Of a DNA stretch of 64,000 nt, positions 7,715 to 16,475 are shown piece after piece (position 1 is the first letter of the stretch; each line of letters starts with the position of its first letter). This DNA comes from Chloroflexota bacterium (lineage in GTDB: Bacteria; Chloroflexota; Anaerolineae; Aggregatilineales; UBA2796), in contig JAJPHV010000052.1 in the NCBI GenBank assembly GCA_021325095.1, positions 47,030 through 111,029 on the forward strand, read 5' to 3'. The notes beneath the pieces are model-generated. The model saw nothing but the letters and a program-made list of their open reading frames with translations. It was not told where the DNA came from and made no database searches. The position numbers and the translations under genes were made by a program.

Positions 7715-8893
7715 TCATAAGTATGTCTTCACGATCTCGACCAACTGCTGTGCCCGGTGGCGGAAGGTATGCTCGCCCAACACGCGCTGGCGGGCCGCTG
7801 CGCCCATTGCGCACCGTTCGGAGTCGTGGGCCAGCAGCCAGCGGTAGCGCTCAACGGCCTCGTCCCGGCTGTGGATCACGTTGATCTCTTTGCCCGGCTC
7901 GAACCAGGTCTCCACACCGAGATAGGGATTGGAAACAATGCACGCGCCCATACTTGCCAGTTCAAAGGGGCGCGCGCTGGACGAGGCGAACACCGAGGCA
8001 TGGGCCTTGCGCGTCACGCACAGGTTGATCTTGCTGCGGCAGGCGTATTCGCGCAGCTTGCTGACCGAGAGATACGGCAGCAACCGGGCACGGCCCAGGT
8101 CGCCCAGCTGCCGCCCGCGCACGGCGAAGCTCGCCTCTGGCATGTGCTGGCTGGCATAGGCGATCATGCCGTCGATCCACTCCTCACGGTACTCGCGGGT
8201 ATGCCCGTAAAAGAACACGTCGATGTCCTGCTTTACCTCTATGGGGCTGAACACGTCCGGGTCGGCGGCGTAGTACAGGACGTGGACGTTTTTCGCGCCC
8301 ATCTCGCGCAGCATGTCCGCGCCGCCGAGGCTGTTCGAGATAAACCCGGCGTACTCGCTCACGTCTGCGCCCTGGTAAATCTTGAAGCCCGTCGCAAACC
8401 CGGCAAAACCCGGCAGGCTGGCCGGTACGTCGCCGTCGTAGTACAGCACAGGCTTGTTGAACCTATCCTGCACAAACTTCGCCAGCCCGACCACGTGGTT
8501 GAGCGGTATGGTCAGGAAGATCACGGCGTCGATGTCCGGTTGCGCCGCCAGCGTGCGGGTCAGGAAAGCGCGCCAGCGGGGTGCAATCACACGCTGCGCA
8601 AGCTGGCGCTGCGCCCGATCCACCAGCGTTTCCGAGGACGCTGCCGTTTCCACGGGGCGAGCCGGGGACGAGCGCCGGAACGTGTCCCGCACTGCCTTGA
8701 ACAGATCGCCCTCGCACTGCACCGGGTTGGGAAGCGCCCGCCACCACAGGCTTTCGATGGCTGGCCCCTGGTAGGTCGTCGCCAGCACGTCGACTCCCAC
8801 TTCATATAGCCCTTTGAGAAGCTGCCACCACGACGGTGTGGCGCTGAATGGCTGGGTGAGGTCGAGCGAGGAGGCCAGGATCAGGAGCTTCAT
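7715..8893 (-). CDS. CgeB-like GT-B glycosyltransferase
   Basis: A 392-residue soluble glycosyltransferase of GT-B fold, closest by eye to the CgeB/Glyco_trans_1_2 group. The second Rossmann domain begins near DVFFYGHTREYR. The nucleotide-sugar site is the segment SSARPFELASMGACIVSN, where the Glu would contact the donor ribose. A typical C-terminal helix closes the protein. The N-terminal domain starts MKLLILASS without a signal peptide. It has its own promoter directly before the ATG and is followed by a membrane glycosyltransferase, so the two probably modify the same surface glycan or lipid. Confidence 0.82.
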   Translation of the reverse strand: MKLLILASSLDLTQPFSATPSWWQLLKGLYEVGVDVLATTYQGPAIESLWWRALPNPVQCEGDLFKAVRDTFRRSSPARPVETAASSETLVDRAQRQLAQRVIAPRWRAFLTRTLAAQPDIDAVIFLTIPLNHVVGLAKFVQDRFNKPVLYYDGDVPASLPGFAGFATGFKIYQGADVSEYAGFISNSLGGADMLREMGAKNVHVLYYAADPDVFSPIEVKQDIDVFFYGHTREYREEWIDGMIAYASQHMPEASFAVRGRQLGDLGRARLLPYLSVSKLREYACRSKINLCVTRKAHASVFASSSARPFELASMGACIVSNPYLGVETWFEPGKEINVIHSRDEAVERYRWLLAHDSERCAMGAAARQRVLGEHTFRHRAQQLVEIVKTYL

Positions 8894-8901
8894 GGTGGCA
8901 G

Positions 8902-8929
8902 ATTATAGCAGCGCGAAGTCAGCATACAA
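8902..8929 (-). promoter_or_regulatory. Leaderless sigma-70-type promoter of the CgeB-like gene
   Basis: The minus strand carries TTGTAT at 8924-8929, a 16-bp spacer, and TATAAT at 8902-8907. The -10 box ends 8 nt before the ATG, so transcription should start at about the start codon, with no room for a Shine-Dalgarno sequence. Confidence 0.65.
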
Positions 8930-8945
8930 CTGGCTGCCGTTACAT

Positions 8946-8953
8946 GCTACAAT
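8946..8953 (+). promoter_or_regulatory. Extended -10 promoter element (TGC-TACAAT)
   Basis: TGC followed by TACAAT at 8948-8953 forms an extended -10 element facing the GT39 gene and back-to-back with the leaderless promoter. The -35 is poor. Confidence 0.4.
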
Positions 8954-8983
8954 CCGGGCGTTGTCACCTTGAGCGGCAGGGTT

Positions 8984-9073
8984 ATGCACATCTCACGCTG
9001 TAAACTCATTGAAATGCAGGGTTGCACCCATTACGCCCACGTTACACCTTTACCCCGCCCATCAGAAATCTGA
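8984..9073 (+). CDS. Possible 29-codon upstream ORF
   Basis: A 29-residue reading frame starts at ATG 8984, after GGCAGGG, and stops at 9071-9073. It overlaps the beginning of the glycosyltransferase frame in another phase. It could be a leader ORF coupling translation to the large gene, or chance. No homology is recognised. Confidence 0.25.
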   Translation: MHISRCKLIEMQGCTHYAHVTPLPRPSEI

Positions 9074-11097
9074 CCGCATTCCGTTCGTGCACAGGCAAGA
9101 AGCCAGTCGAATTGTCATTTGTAGAGTCTTTCCCTGATGCTCCGCTGGGAGATGGCAAATGCGGGCGCCACAAAACCCGGTTGCCTGCGGTACTGTTGAC
9201 GGTTGCCCTGCTGCTGTTCGGCTTTACGCTTCGCGTTATCGATGTCGGGGCGGAGCCGCTGCGCTGGGATGAAGTGAATACCGACTATCTGGCTTTTGAA
9301 TTCGGACACGAGGGCATCCGTGAACCGCTCGGCGTCCGCACGGTGGCAAACCTCAGACAGTCCCCTTTCTTTCACGACGTGTTTGCAGTTTCGTTTGCCT
9401 TCGATCCCGATCCGCGCATGGCGCGCCTGTTCCTGGCAGCTATCCACCTGGTTTCGATGGCCTTGCTTTATTTGCTTGTGCGCCGCTATTTCAGCCCACA
9501 AACCGCGCTTGTCACATTGCTACTGTACGCGGTCATGCCGCGTGCCATCTGGTCGGGGCGCTACGTGTGGAACCCCTCCCTGACCTTGCCGTTCGTGATC
9601 GCCTATTACCTGACGGGGCTGCTCGCCGGGGACGGTAAGCGCTGGGCACGGCGGCTCAATTCCATCATGCTGTGCTGCGCATTCCAGGCGCACCCTGTCG
9701 CCGCACTGAGCGGTCTGCTGTTCCCGTTGTTTGTGATCCGAGACTGGAAACGGGCATCAGGCGTGAGGCGAGAACTGGTGTTGGACTACGGCACTGGCTT
9801 CCTGGTCAGCGTCGTACTGCTCGTTCCCTGGGTGTACGCCAGCCTGAGATTTGGCCCGAAGGACACGTTACAGGCCGTCATTTCCGAGAGTGAAGGTTTT
9901 GCGCACTTCCTCCAACTGCTGGTGAACAACCCTACGCTGCTTGTGTACCGCCCCAATACGCCGACCCTGTACATCCCGATCTCAAAGGCTCAAAGTGTGG
10001 CCTTCGCATTGATCGGCTGGTTCAGCATCCTGGCAAGCCTGTATGCGCTGCTCGGCGGCATCCTCCGTCGTCACGTTCCATCGATGGTTATGGGCGCAGC
10101 GTTTATTCTGCCCTCGATGGCAACCCTGGCGCTGCCCCGCAGTTTTGACCATTACTTTATTCCGCTGCTGCCCGCCACAGCGATTGTGCAGGCCATCACG
10201 CTGGTCGGCGCACGCCCGCGCCGCAGGTGGCTCACTGCTGCAGGTCTGGCTGTCCTTGTGGCAATGAGCCTGATCCAGGCACAGTATTTTTTCTACTGGC
10301 TGCAAATCTACGATCATCAGGCCACCTACAACTATGACTGGCAGCCACCGCTGCGGACAGTCCTTCAGTTTCAGAAGGCAGCCATTCAACCGGGACGCGA
10401 AACGATCTATTACATTTTCGGCCAGGCGGATGGGCGTCCCTACGACGAGTACTACCGGCTGTGGCGCATCCTGGGCGCGCGTGGCCCTTCGCGGGTGATC
10501 AGCGGCGACAGCTACGCATTCCCGGTTCCCAAAGCAGGCGCGACGATCATCAGCTTCTTGCCGGATCAGGTTATCCCCCCTGAGCTGACGACACGTTCTC
10601 GGCAACTGGTGCTTGGCAACTGGCTGCGGGCTGTTGAACTGCCACCCAACGCCGAGCTAACCCCGACCTGCGCGCCTGCACAGCCAGAGCAACTGGCAAA
10701 TGGCGCGACGGTTGTGGGCTATTACGTCCCCGCGACGTCGGATTTTCGGCCAGGCAAAATCTGGAACATCTACGTGCTGTGGCGCAGCACTCTGAATGAG
10801 GATCACACCATCTACCAGATGTTTGTCGAACTGGTTGATGGTCAGGGCGAACGCATTGCGCAGCTTGACAGCCCGACCCTGCATACCGACCTGTGGCACG
10901 CGGACGAGATGCTCATCAGCCAAGTTCCGCTGACCATCCCGGCCCGGTTGCCGGATGGCGACAACTTTGCCGTGCGGGTGGGCATGTATCGCCTGCCATA
11001 CACCGGCCCGGTTGCCGTTTTGAAGGACGGCAAGAGCGCTGACGAGACGTGGGTCACTATCCCGTTCTGTTCGGCGGGCGTTGCACCTGTATTTTGA
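9022..11097 (+). CDS. GT39-like membrane glycosyltransferase
   Basis: Up to 691 residues; the true start is uncertain. TTG 9022 is the longest option, but the first helix begins only near residue 55, and TTG codons at 9112 and 9181 are also in frame. After that helix comes EPLRWDEVNTDY, the first-loop acidic motif of GT39 enzymes (WDE). Eight to ten further helices run to about residue 430. The C-terminal 200 residues form a soluble, probably extracytoplasmic beta-rich domain with paired-tryptophan and VGMYRLP motifs. This last domain type is common at the C terminus of large Chloroflexota membrane glycosyltransferases. The gene is divergent from the other glycosyltransferase pair. Acceptor and donor are unknown. 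Confidence 0.78.
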   Translation: MHPLRPRYTFTPPIRNLTAFRSCTGKKPVELSFVESFPDAPLGDGKCGRHKTRLPAVLLTVALLLFGFTLRVIDVGAEPLRWDEVNTDYLAFEFGHEGIREPLGVRTVANLRQSPFFHDVFAVSFAFDPDPRMARLFLAAIHLVSMALLYLLVRRYFSPQTALVTLLLYAVMPRAIWSGRYVWNPSLTLPFVIAYYLTGLLAGDGKRWARRLNSIMLCCAFQAHPVAALSGLLFPLFVIRDWKRASGVRRELVLDYGTGFLVSVVLLVPWVYASLRFGPKDTLQAVISESEGFAHFLQLLVNNPTLLVYRPNTPTLYIPISKAQSVAFALIGWFSILASLYALLGGILRRHVPSMVMGAAFILPSMATLALPRSFDHYFIPLLPATAIVQAITLVGARPRRRWLTAAGLAVLVAMSLIQAQYFFYWLQIYDHQATYNYDWQPPLRTVLQFQKAAIQPGRETIYYIFGQADGRPYDEYYRLWRILGARGPSRVISGDSYAFPVPKAGATIISFLPDQVIPPELTTRSRQLVLGNWLRAVELPPNAELTPTCAPAQPEQLANGATVVGYYVPATSDFRPGKIWNIYVLWRSTLNEDHTIYQMFVELVDGQGERIAQLDSPTLHTDLWHADEMLISQVPLTIPARLPDGDNFAVRVGMYRLPYTGPVAVLKDGKSADETWVTIPFCSAGVAPVF

Positions 11098-11183
11098 CGG
11101 AGGGGATGTCGGGCATATCGCGGTAAGCGCTGGCCGGTGAGTCGAGAATCAAGCCTGCGCCTGGCGCGAATACGCTGTGCCGA

Positions 11184-13262
11184 TCACGCGCCCTGGTTGC
11201 CATTTGGCGAGCTTACCGGGTCAGGAACAGCAGACGCATGGTTTTGCTCAGTGCCATCGTGGTTTCCGTTATGTCCGTTATGGTAGTGCAAGTTATGAAT
11301 CTGGTAGGGGACATTGACCACAGCCACCCGTTCCAGTTGCTGTAATGCCAGGTTGAAGATAAACGCGCTGTTCTGGTGAAGGGCCTGCTCCCAGGGCGTT
11401 TCCATAACCAGGTGACCCATGATCACGTTGACGAAACTATCGGGATGCCTGGCAAGCTCTGCTTCAACATGCTCACGGATCGGGCTGATAAGCTGGCGAT
11501 ACGGTGATTCGATGATGACCAGTTCGCGTTCGCCCAGCACACTAACCACACGTTCTTGCCACTTCTTGCGCACGATGGCCGACTTTTCAGGGTTGATCTC
11601 AATATGCAGCGCTTTCCACGGAACGCCAAGGGCTTCAGCATAATTGACCAGGCGCAGCGTGCCTGCATGAACATCGTCTACCAGTATCAAGCTCACCACC
11701 GGGCCGTTGTACTGCTCCAGACGTTTGCCCGCCGCGCTCAAGAGTGCGGCAACCTTGCGGTAGTGATAATGAATCTGGAAGAAACAGAAGACGAGCGCTG
11801 GCACCAGCAAGACGATGAACCACGCCCCCGAAGTGAACTTGGTCACGGTAAAGACGATCATGACGACGCCCGTAGCCAGCGCACCAAACCCACTCAGCAG
11901 CATGTGCCGCTTCCAGTGCGGGTCATATTCCAGCGTGGTTGCTTCTGTCTTCACCACCTCGCCGGGCCGCATGTGCCCCATTTTCCAGGCGCGTACCACC
12001 ATGCCCGTCTGAGACATGGTAAAGCTCAGGAAGACGCCGATAGCGTAGAGCGGGATCAACGCCGAGGTTTCAGCCTTGAAGAAAATGACCAGCAGGGTCG
12101 CCAGCCCCCCCAGGGCCGTGATGCCCCAGGAGAAAACGAGGCGCGTTCCCCGGAACGTCAACTGGCGGGGCAGGAATCCGTCCCCGGCGTGAAGGGCTGC
12201 CAGGCGCGGAAAATCTGCGTAACTGGTATTGGCTGCCATGAGCAGGATGAGCGCCGTACCCGCCAGCGTCAGGAAATAGAAGAGACTGCCGTTGCCAAAC
12301 GTTGCACGGGCAATCTGAGAAATGACCGTTTCGGTTTCTGAGGGCACGGCGTGAATCTGATGGGCTAACAGCGTGAACCCCAGAAAGATGGTGATCAGGA
12401 TGCTGCTCATCATCATCAGCGTTGCCGCTGCATTCTTGCTCTTGGGTTCCTTGAAGGCCGTAATGCCGTTGGAGATGGCTTCAATCCCCGTGAGGGCCGT
12501 GCAACCGCTTGAAAAAGCACGCAGGATCAAGAACCAGGTCAGTGGTTCGAGCGTGCGGTGAATGGCCTCAACCCCCTCGACAGGCGTCAATTGACCGGTG
12601 GCATACTTGATGCCGCCGACGATCAAGGTCAGGAAGGCCGCTGCCAGGAAGAAATAGGTAGGGATTGCGAAAACGCGGCCTGACTCCTTCACGCCGCGCA
12701 GGTTCATGATCGTCATGACGATGATGACGCCAACAGCAAACTCAACCCGGTAGCCCTGCAACCAGGGTATCGCGGACGCGATCTGGGCGGTGCCGTTGGA
12801 GATGCTGACGGCAACGGTCAGAATGTAGTCGGTTAGCAGGGCTGCGCCGGCGATCTGGGCGGGCAGTTCTCCCAGGTTATCACGAGCGACGATGTAAGCG
12901 CCACCGCCGTTCGGATAAGCGTAGATGGTCTGACGGTATGACAGCGTGACAATGACGAGTAACACCGAAATGGCAACAGCGATGGGGATTGAGATGCCTA
13001 AGAATGCCGTACCTGCGAAGGCCAGGATCAGGAGAATTTCCTCGGTAGCATAGGCTGTCGAGGAAAGCGCATCCGAAGCGAAAACGGCCAGACCGATGAA
13101 ACGGCTGACCGCCTGATGAGGCAAATCCTCGGTTGCCAGGGGCCTGCCTATGAGCAGGCGCTTAATAAAAGACAATCTCGGCGGTGGCGGCGCGGAAGGA
13201 TAACCCGCCTCCGTCCTGGTCTTCGGCAAGGATTGGTTACGTGTATCAATTCGCTCTGACAT
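11184..13262 (-). CDS. APC-superfamily permease, probable KimA-like potassium importer
   Basis: A 692-residue transporter with about 12 membrane helices in residues ~50-490 and a soluble C-terminal domain (~500-660). The first helix carries SDALSSTAYATEEILL, close to the conserved first-helix motif of KimA (YdaO), the proton-coupled potassium importer of Bacillus. A central motif resembling FPRLAALHAGDGFLPRQ is also shared. KimA's C-terminal domain resembles UspA folds, and this one looks compatible. AGGAAAT precedes the ATG at 13262. The assignment to potassium rests on this similarity plus the KdpDE-type regulators and boxes next to it; an amino-acid permease cannot be excluded. The Asn/His-rich tail is probably disordered. 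Confidence 0.75.
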   Translation of the reverse strand: MSERIDTRNQSLPKTRTEAGYPSAPPPPRLSFIKRLLIGRPLATEDLPHQAVSRFIGLAVFASDALSSTAYATEEILLILAFAGTAFLGISIPIAVAISVLLVIVTLSYRQTIYAYPNGGGAYIVARDNLGELPAQIAGAALLTDYILTVAVSISNGTAQIASAIPWLQGYRVEFAVGVIIVMTIMNLRGVKESGRVFAIPTYFFLAAAFLTLIVGGIKYATGQLTPVEGVEAIHRTLEPLTWFLILRAFSSGCTALTGIEAISNGITAFKEPKSKNAAATLMMMSSILITIFLGFTLLAHQIHAVPSETETVISQIARATFGNGSLFYFLTLAGTALILLMAANTSYADFPRLAALHAGDGFLPRQLTFRGTRLVFSWGITALGGLATLLVIFFKAETSALIPLYAIGVFLSFTMSQTGMVVRAWKMGHMRPGEVVKTEATTLEYDPHWKRHMLLSGFGALATGVVMIVFTVTKFTSGAWFIVLLVPALVFCFFQIHYHYRKVAALLSAAGKRLEQYNGPVVSLILVDDVHAGTLRLVNYAEALGVPWKALHIEINPEKSAIVRKKWQERVVSVLGERELVIIESPYRQLISPIREHVEAELARHPDSFVNVIMGHLVMETPWEQALHQNSAFIFNLALQQLERVAVVNVPYQIHNLHYHNGHNGNHDGTEQNHASAVPDPVSSPNGNQGA

Positions 13263-13425
13263 AACATTTCCTGCCGCGTGTTGAGGCCTTTACCCAAAGG
13301 TAAGCCGCCTGGGTCGGCAGGATGCGTATCCTCCATCGCTTGGCTTCAGAACTCCCATTCGCCGCGTAGGCCGAACAAGAGATTCTCATGAGAAGATAGT
13401 ATAGACGCCAGCGCGTCAAGATCTC

Positions 13426-13462
13426 ATAAAGATAAAGCCTGTCGGCATAAATTTTTCGTAAA
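13426..13462 (-). promoter_or_regulatory. KdpE-type direct-repeat boxes upstream of the KimA-like gene
   Basis: The minus strand reads TTTAC-N6-TTTAT at 13447-13462, an 11-bp repeat period. A second tandem pair, TTTATCTTTAT, lies at 13426-13436. Escherichia coli KdpE binds TTTATA/TTTACA half-sites with an 11-bp period. The same TTTAC-N6-TTTAT geometry occurs upstream of the UspA-like gene. The boxes lie about 165-200 nt before the permease start. Confidence 0.6.
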
Positions 13463-13490
13463 GATCGAGCTGTCGGCACGGCTGGTCGGG

Positions 13491-13970
13491 TTATTTGTGA
13501 CTGGCCTGGGCGAGGACTGACGAAGCCGAATCAGGGCGGCCATTGGCGGCTTCGAGGGTGTACAGTTGGCAGTTCAGACTGTTCAGCCTGTGGCGCAGTG
13601 TCCACACCTTAAATTTGTGCCAGTAGGGAAACAGCCCTGCCGGAAGTTTTGCAAAAACGGTCTGCGCGTTCACATAGGCCGCCGCGTCGGCCAGGGCTTC
13701 GGTTAGCGAATAGTACTGGAACCTGGTGATTTGAAAGTCAACGCCGTATTCTTTAGCCAGCCTGCAAGCGTTGCGGATCGTCTCGTGTTCTGAACTGGTA
13801 TATTCGATCTCGCCCATATCTTCGCCCACCAACCCGATATGGGGAACCGCCACCATTCTGACCAATACCACCGATGTGTGCGCACGGCTTGCCATCGCGC
13901 AGGCCAGATGCATTGCCCTCAGCGTCCATTCAGGATCGGCAAGCTGCACCATTATGGGCCGATTCGCCAC
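13491..13970 (-). CDS. UspA-like small protein of the potassium module
   Basis: A 159-residue protein with an alternating beta/alpha pattern typical of universal stress proteins: PIMVQLADPE at the N terminus as first strand, then helix, then SVVLVRMVAVP as second strand. The usual C-terminal ATP motif (G-x2-G-x9-G-S/T) is absent, so ATP binding is unlikely. GTG 13970 is supported by AGGGGA about 7 nt upstream. It lies between the KimA-like permease and the KdpE gene, all on the same strand. Full-length KdpD carries a Usp domain in its N-terminal half, which the KdpD here lacks. A separated sensory subunit is therefore an attractive inference. Confidence 0.65.
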   Translation of the reverse strand: MANRPIMVQLADPEWTLRAMHLACAMASRAHTSVVLVRMVAVPHIGLVGEDMGEIEYTSSEHETIRNACRLAKEYGVDFQITRFQYYSLTEALADAAAYVNAQTVFAKLPAGLFPYWHKFKVWTLRHRLNSLNCQLYTLEAANGRPDSASSVLAQASHK

Positions 13971-14051
13971 GAGATTTCCCCTATGTTCTCTGTCTCATTG
14001 ACAGCTTATGGCTGAGGACATCAAGATAGGGTCAATGACAACGGCGATCCA

Positions 14052-14067
14052 ATAAAGATTTTGTAAA
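14052..14067 (-). promoter_or_regulatory. KdpE-type box upstream of the UspA-like gene
   Basis: The minus strand reads TTTAC-AAAATC-TTTAT, preceded by TC, exactly as in the box at 13447-13462. The shared consensus is TCTTTACRAAAWHTTTAT. It lies 82 nt before the UspA-like start and just after the kdpE stop. Confidence 0.6.
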
Positions 14068-14129
14068 GAGGTGGCTGGTCGTTGCCGAGGAGCCTGGTTT
14101 GAGTTGTAGGGAATGCCTTCGAGCACTCG

Positions 14130-14825
14130 CTATTCGGTATCAATGAAGCGATAGCCTATGCCCGGCTCATTGAGGATATAGCGGATGTTGCGCGCGGGGT
14201 CTTCGCGCAATTTTTTGCGGATCTGATTGATAAACACGCGAACGTAATGATCCATTTCGCTGTATTCAGCGCCCCACACCTGGCCCAACAGCGCACGATG
14301 AGTCATGACTTTGCCGGGGTGAGTAGCCAGCAATCGCAATAGCTCATATTCCTTCGGGGTGAGATGTACCTCTTCGCCCTCAACAAAAACACGGCGATTA
14401 ACCAGGTCGATCAGCAACGCACCGACCCGAATCTCCGCGGTGGAACTGGTGCTCGGTTCGACAGCGCTGCGTCGCAAAACTGCCTGGATGCGGGCCTCAA
14501 GTTCCCCCATGCTGAAAGGCTTGGTCACATAGTCATCGGCCCCCGCGTGTAAGGCATCAATCTTGATTTTCTCGTCCTCACGCACCGAAAGCATGATGAT
14601 GGGGACTTTGCTCCACTCACGGAGATTCTTGCAGACCTCCAGGCCATCGGGCGGGCTGCCCAGCGTAACGTCAAGGATGATCAGGTTGGGGGTATACTGC
14701 GCAGCCATCTGAAGCGCTTCAGTGCCGTTGGCCGCAGCCAGCACCTGGTAACCGGCGGCTTTCAGCCCGGTTTGCAGCATTTTTCGAATGGCAAGTTCAT
14801 CATCGACAATGAGGATCCTGATCAA
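14130..14825 (-). CDS. kdpE: KdpE-like OmpR-family response regulator
   Basis: A 231-residue regulator. The receiver domain (residues 1-120) has the acidic pair DDE near residue 8 and the phospho-acceptor Asp52 in LIILDVTLG. The conserved Thr/Ser and Lys appear at LSVREDE and VTKPFSMGEL. The C-terminal winged helix (~135-228) has the OmpR-type VHLTPKEYELLRLL and GIGYRF ends. TTG 14825 is chosen because it opens directly into the receiver and has GGAGG 9 nt upstream; this Shine-Dalgarno lies inside the end of the kdpD gene. The genes overlap by 26 nt, so translation is coupled. The targets are probably the two adjacent transport genes. Confidence 0.88.
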   Translation of the reverse strand: MIRILIVDDELAIRKMLQTGLKAAGYQVLAAANGTEALQMAAQYTPNLIILDVTLGSPPDGLEVCKNLREWSKVPIIMLSVREDEKIKIDALHAGADDYVTKPFSMGELEARIQAVLRRSAVEPSTSSTAEIRVGALLIDLVNRRVFVEGEEVHLTPKEYELLRLLATHPGKVMTHRALLGQVWGAEYSEMDHYVRVFINQIRKKLREDPARNIRYILNEPGIGYRFIDTE

Positions 14826-16194
14826 GGTCAATATCCTCCACAACCGGGAGCGAGAAGATGAAGGTTACACCACCACCTATTGTATCTTCAACCCAGAGCC
14901 GACCCTTGTGCGCCTCGATTATGCCCCTGGCGATTGCCATGCCCAGACCGATATTGCCCTCTCTACCGCGATAAAAGGGTTCCCAGATTAGCTCGCGCTC
15001 TTCGGGCAGGAGATCCGGGCCGTGATTAATAATCGACACGCGCGCTTCACCTTCCTGAAAGCTGCCGATAATCTCTATTTTGCTGTCGGCTGGCTCGTAG
15101 CGTAACGAGTTTTCCACCAGGTTACTCAACGCCTGTAGCATCAGCCCATAATCAAAGCGAACCAGCGGCATCCGGTCCGGAAAGTGCATCTTGATGCGCT
15201 CCCGGTGGGTGAGTTGCCAGGTTCGGGCGGCCACATCTCCGACAACCTCTTCCAGATCATTCCAAGCATCGTTGATCTTTAGAGCACCTGCCTTCAGGCG
15301 CGAGATGTCAAGGAGGTTGCCAACCATCTTATTAAGGTGATCAGCCTCGTTCTCGATTGTCCGAGAAATCTCCATGCGCTCCGCTTCGGTCAGTTTGGCG
15401 TGAAGCTCCAACAAGTTGCTGGCTGAGGTTTTGATGATCGTGATAGGCGTGCGCAAATCGTGGGAGACCGAGTGGAGCAGCGCCGTTTTCAAGCGATCCG
15501 CTTCCTGATAACTATGCGCTTTTCGAGCGCGCTCGTTCAATTCGATCCGTTCCAGAGCTGCCGAAGCCTGAGCGGAACTGGCAGTAATGAGGCGGATGAG
15601 CGACGCTGTGGGGGCCTGGTCAAATGTCACCCGCAGCGTTCCGTAGATATCGTGCTCCGTATGGAGCAGAAGATACAGCTCATTCTGTGCGCTTGAAGAA
15701 GTTTCAATTTTACCCGGAAGGATGTCAACGTCCTGGGCTAACAGATCCATTTTGAGGATGGACTTCAGGGCCTGGTAGACACTTTCCCTGTCGGTTAGCT
15801 GGTTGAACGTACTGCTCAATTTATAAAGGATATCCTGTTCGTAGGCGCGCTGACGGGCATTATCGGCCTGTCTACGGACTTGCGCCGCAAGCTGGCCGGT
15901 CAGTATGGCGACGGCGAAATAGATGACGAGATCGAGTAATTCGTGCGGATCCGCCACCACGAACGTGTACAAAGGCTTGACCAGGAAAAAGTTGAAACAC
16001 AGAAAGCTGATCACAGCGGCGACGAGCGAAGGGCCTGTGCCCTGGTAGATGGCGCTGACGAGGATAGACAACAAATAGACCAGCGCAAAATTCGCCAGGG
16101 TGAGTTCATCTCGCAGAAACCACAGGAAGAGCGTTACGCCGCCGACCAGGGCGGCAGCCAGAACGTACTTTGCTACAGATTTTCGGTAAGACAT
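14800..16194 (-). CDS. kdpD: KdpD-like sensor histidine kinase lacking the N-terminal KdpD/Usp half
   Basis: A 464-residue membrane histidine kinase. It opens directly with four closely packed helices (residues ~10-110), the DUF4118 membrane module of KdpD. A GAF-like domain (~130-225) follows, then the dimerisation/phosphoacceptor domain with His245 in VSHDLRTPI, and a HATPase domain with N, G1 and G2 boxes (NLVENSLRY, IGLGMAIARGI). Classical KdpD is about 890 residues, with a cytoplasmic KdpD domain and a Usp domain before the helices; both are missing. This looks like a natural short form and not a broken gene, because the frame is clean and the start is near the first helix. Confidence 0.88.
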   Translation of the reverse strand: MSYRKSVAKYVLAAALVGGVTLFLWFLRDELTLANFALVYLLSILVSAIYQGTGPSLVAAVISFLCFNFFLVKPLYTFVVADPHELLDLVIYFAVAILTGQLAAQVRRQADNARQRAYEQDILYKLSSTFNQLTDRESVYQALKSILKMDLLAQDVDILPGKIETSSSAQNELYLLLHTEHDIYGTLRVTFDQAPTASLIRLITASSAQASAALERIELNERARKAHSYQEADRLKTALLHSVSHDLRTPITIIKTSASNLLELHAKLTEAERMEISRTIENEADHLNKMVGNLLDISRLKAGALKINDAWNDLEEVVGDVAARTWQLTHRERIKMHFPDRMPLVRFDYGLMLQALSNLVENSLRYEPADSKIEIIGSFQEGEARVSIINHGPDLLPEERELIWEPFYRGREGNIGLGMAIARGIIEAHKGRLWVEDTIGGGVTFIFSLPVVEDIDLDQDPHCR

Positions 16195-16475
16195 CGGTCA
16201 AAAGCCAATCTGAAACCTGGCAGCACTGCGGAGGGTGTGTCGAGCACCCCGACCCAGCGCCACTCAGCGCGAAAGCGGGCCTGCTGCCGGAGGCTTCGAC
16301 TTGAGAGTGTACCTGATTGCCTGCGATCCGGTCAGGTTGGGGTGAATTCGGGGCTGTTCGTGGGGTAAGGGCACACGCTTCACCGGGAAACACAAATAGC
16401 CGCCGCATGAGCGCGTTTCCTTCTTGCATGACTTTGCGACTATTCCTAATATTTTAGCACGTCCGAGGGCCGCTG

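Noticed and set aside
13263..13490. A c-di-AMP (ydaO-type) riboswitch in the leader of the KimA-like gene
   Set aside because: KimA is a known ydaO-riboswitch target, so I looked for GCCGAA, GGAGGAACC and GGGGUUAAUC blocks. None aligned in order; only scattered GGCGAATGGG-like matches exist. The KdpE boxes explain the region better.
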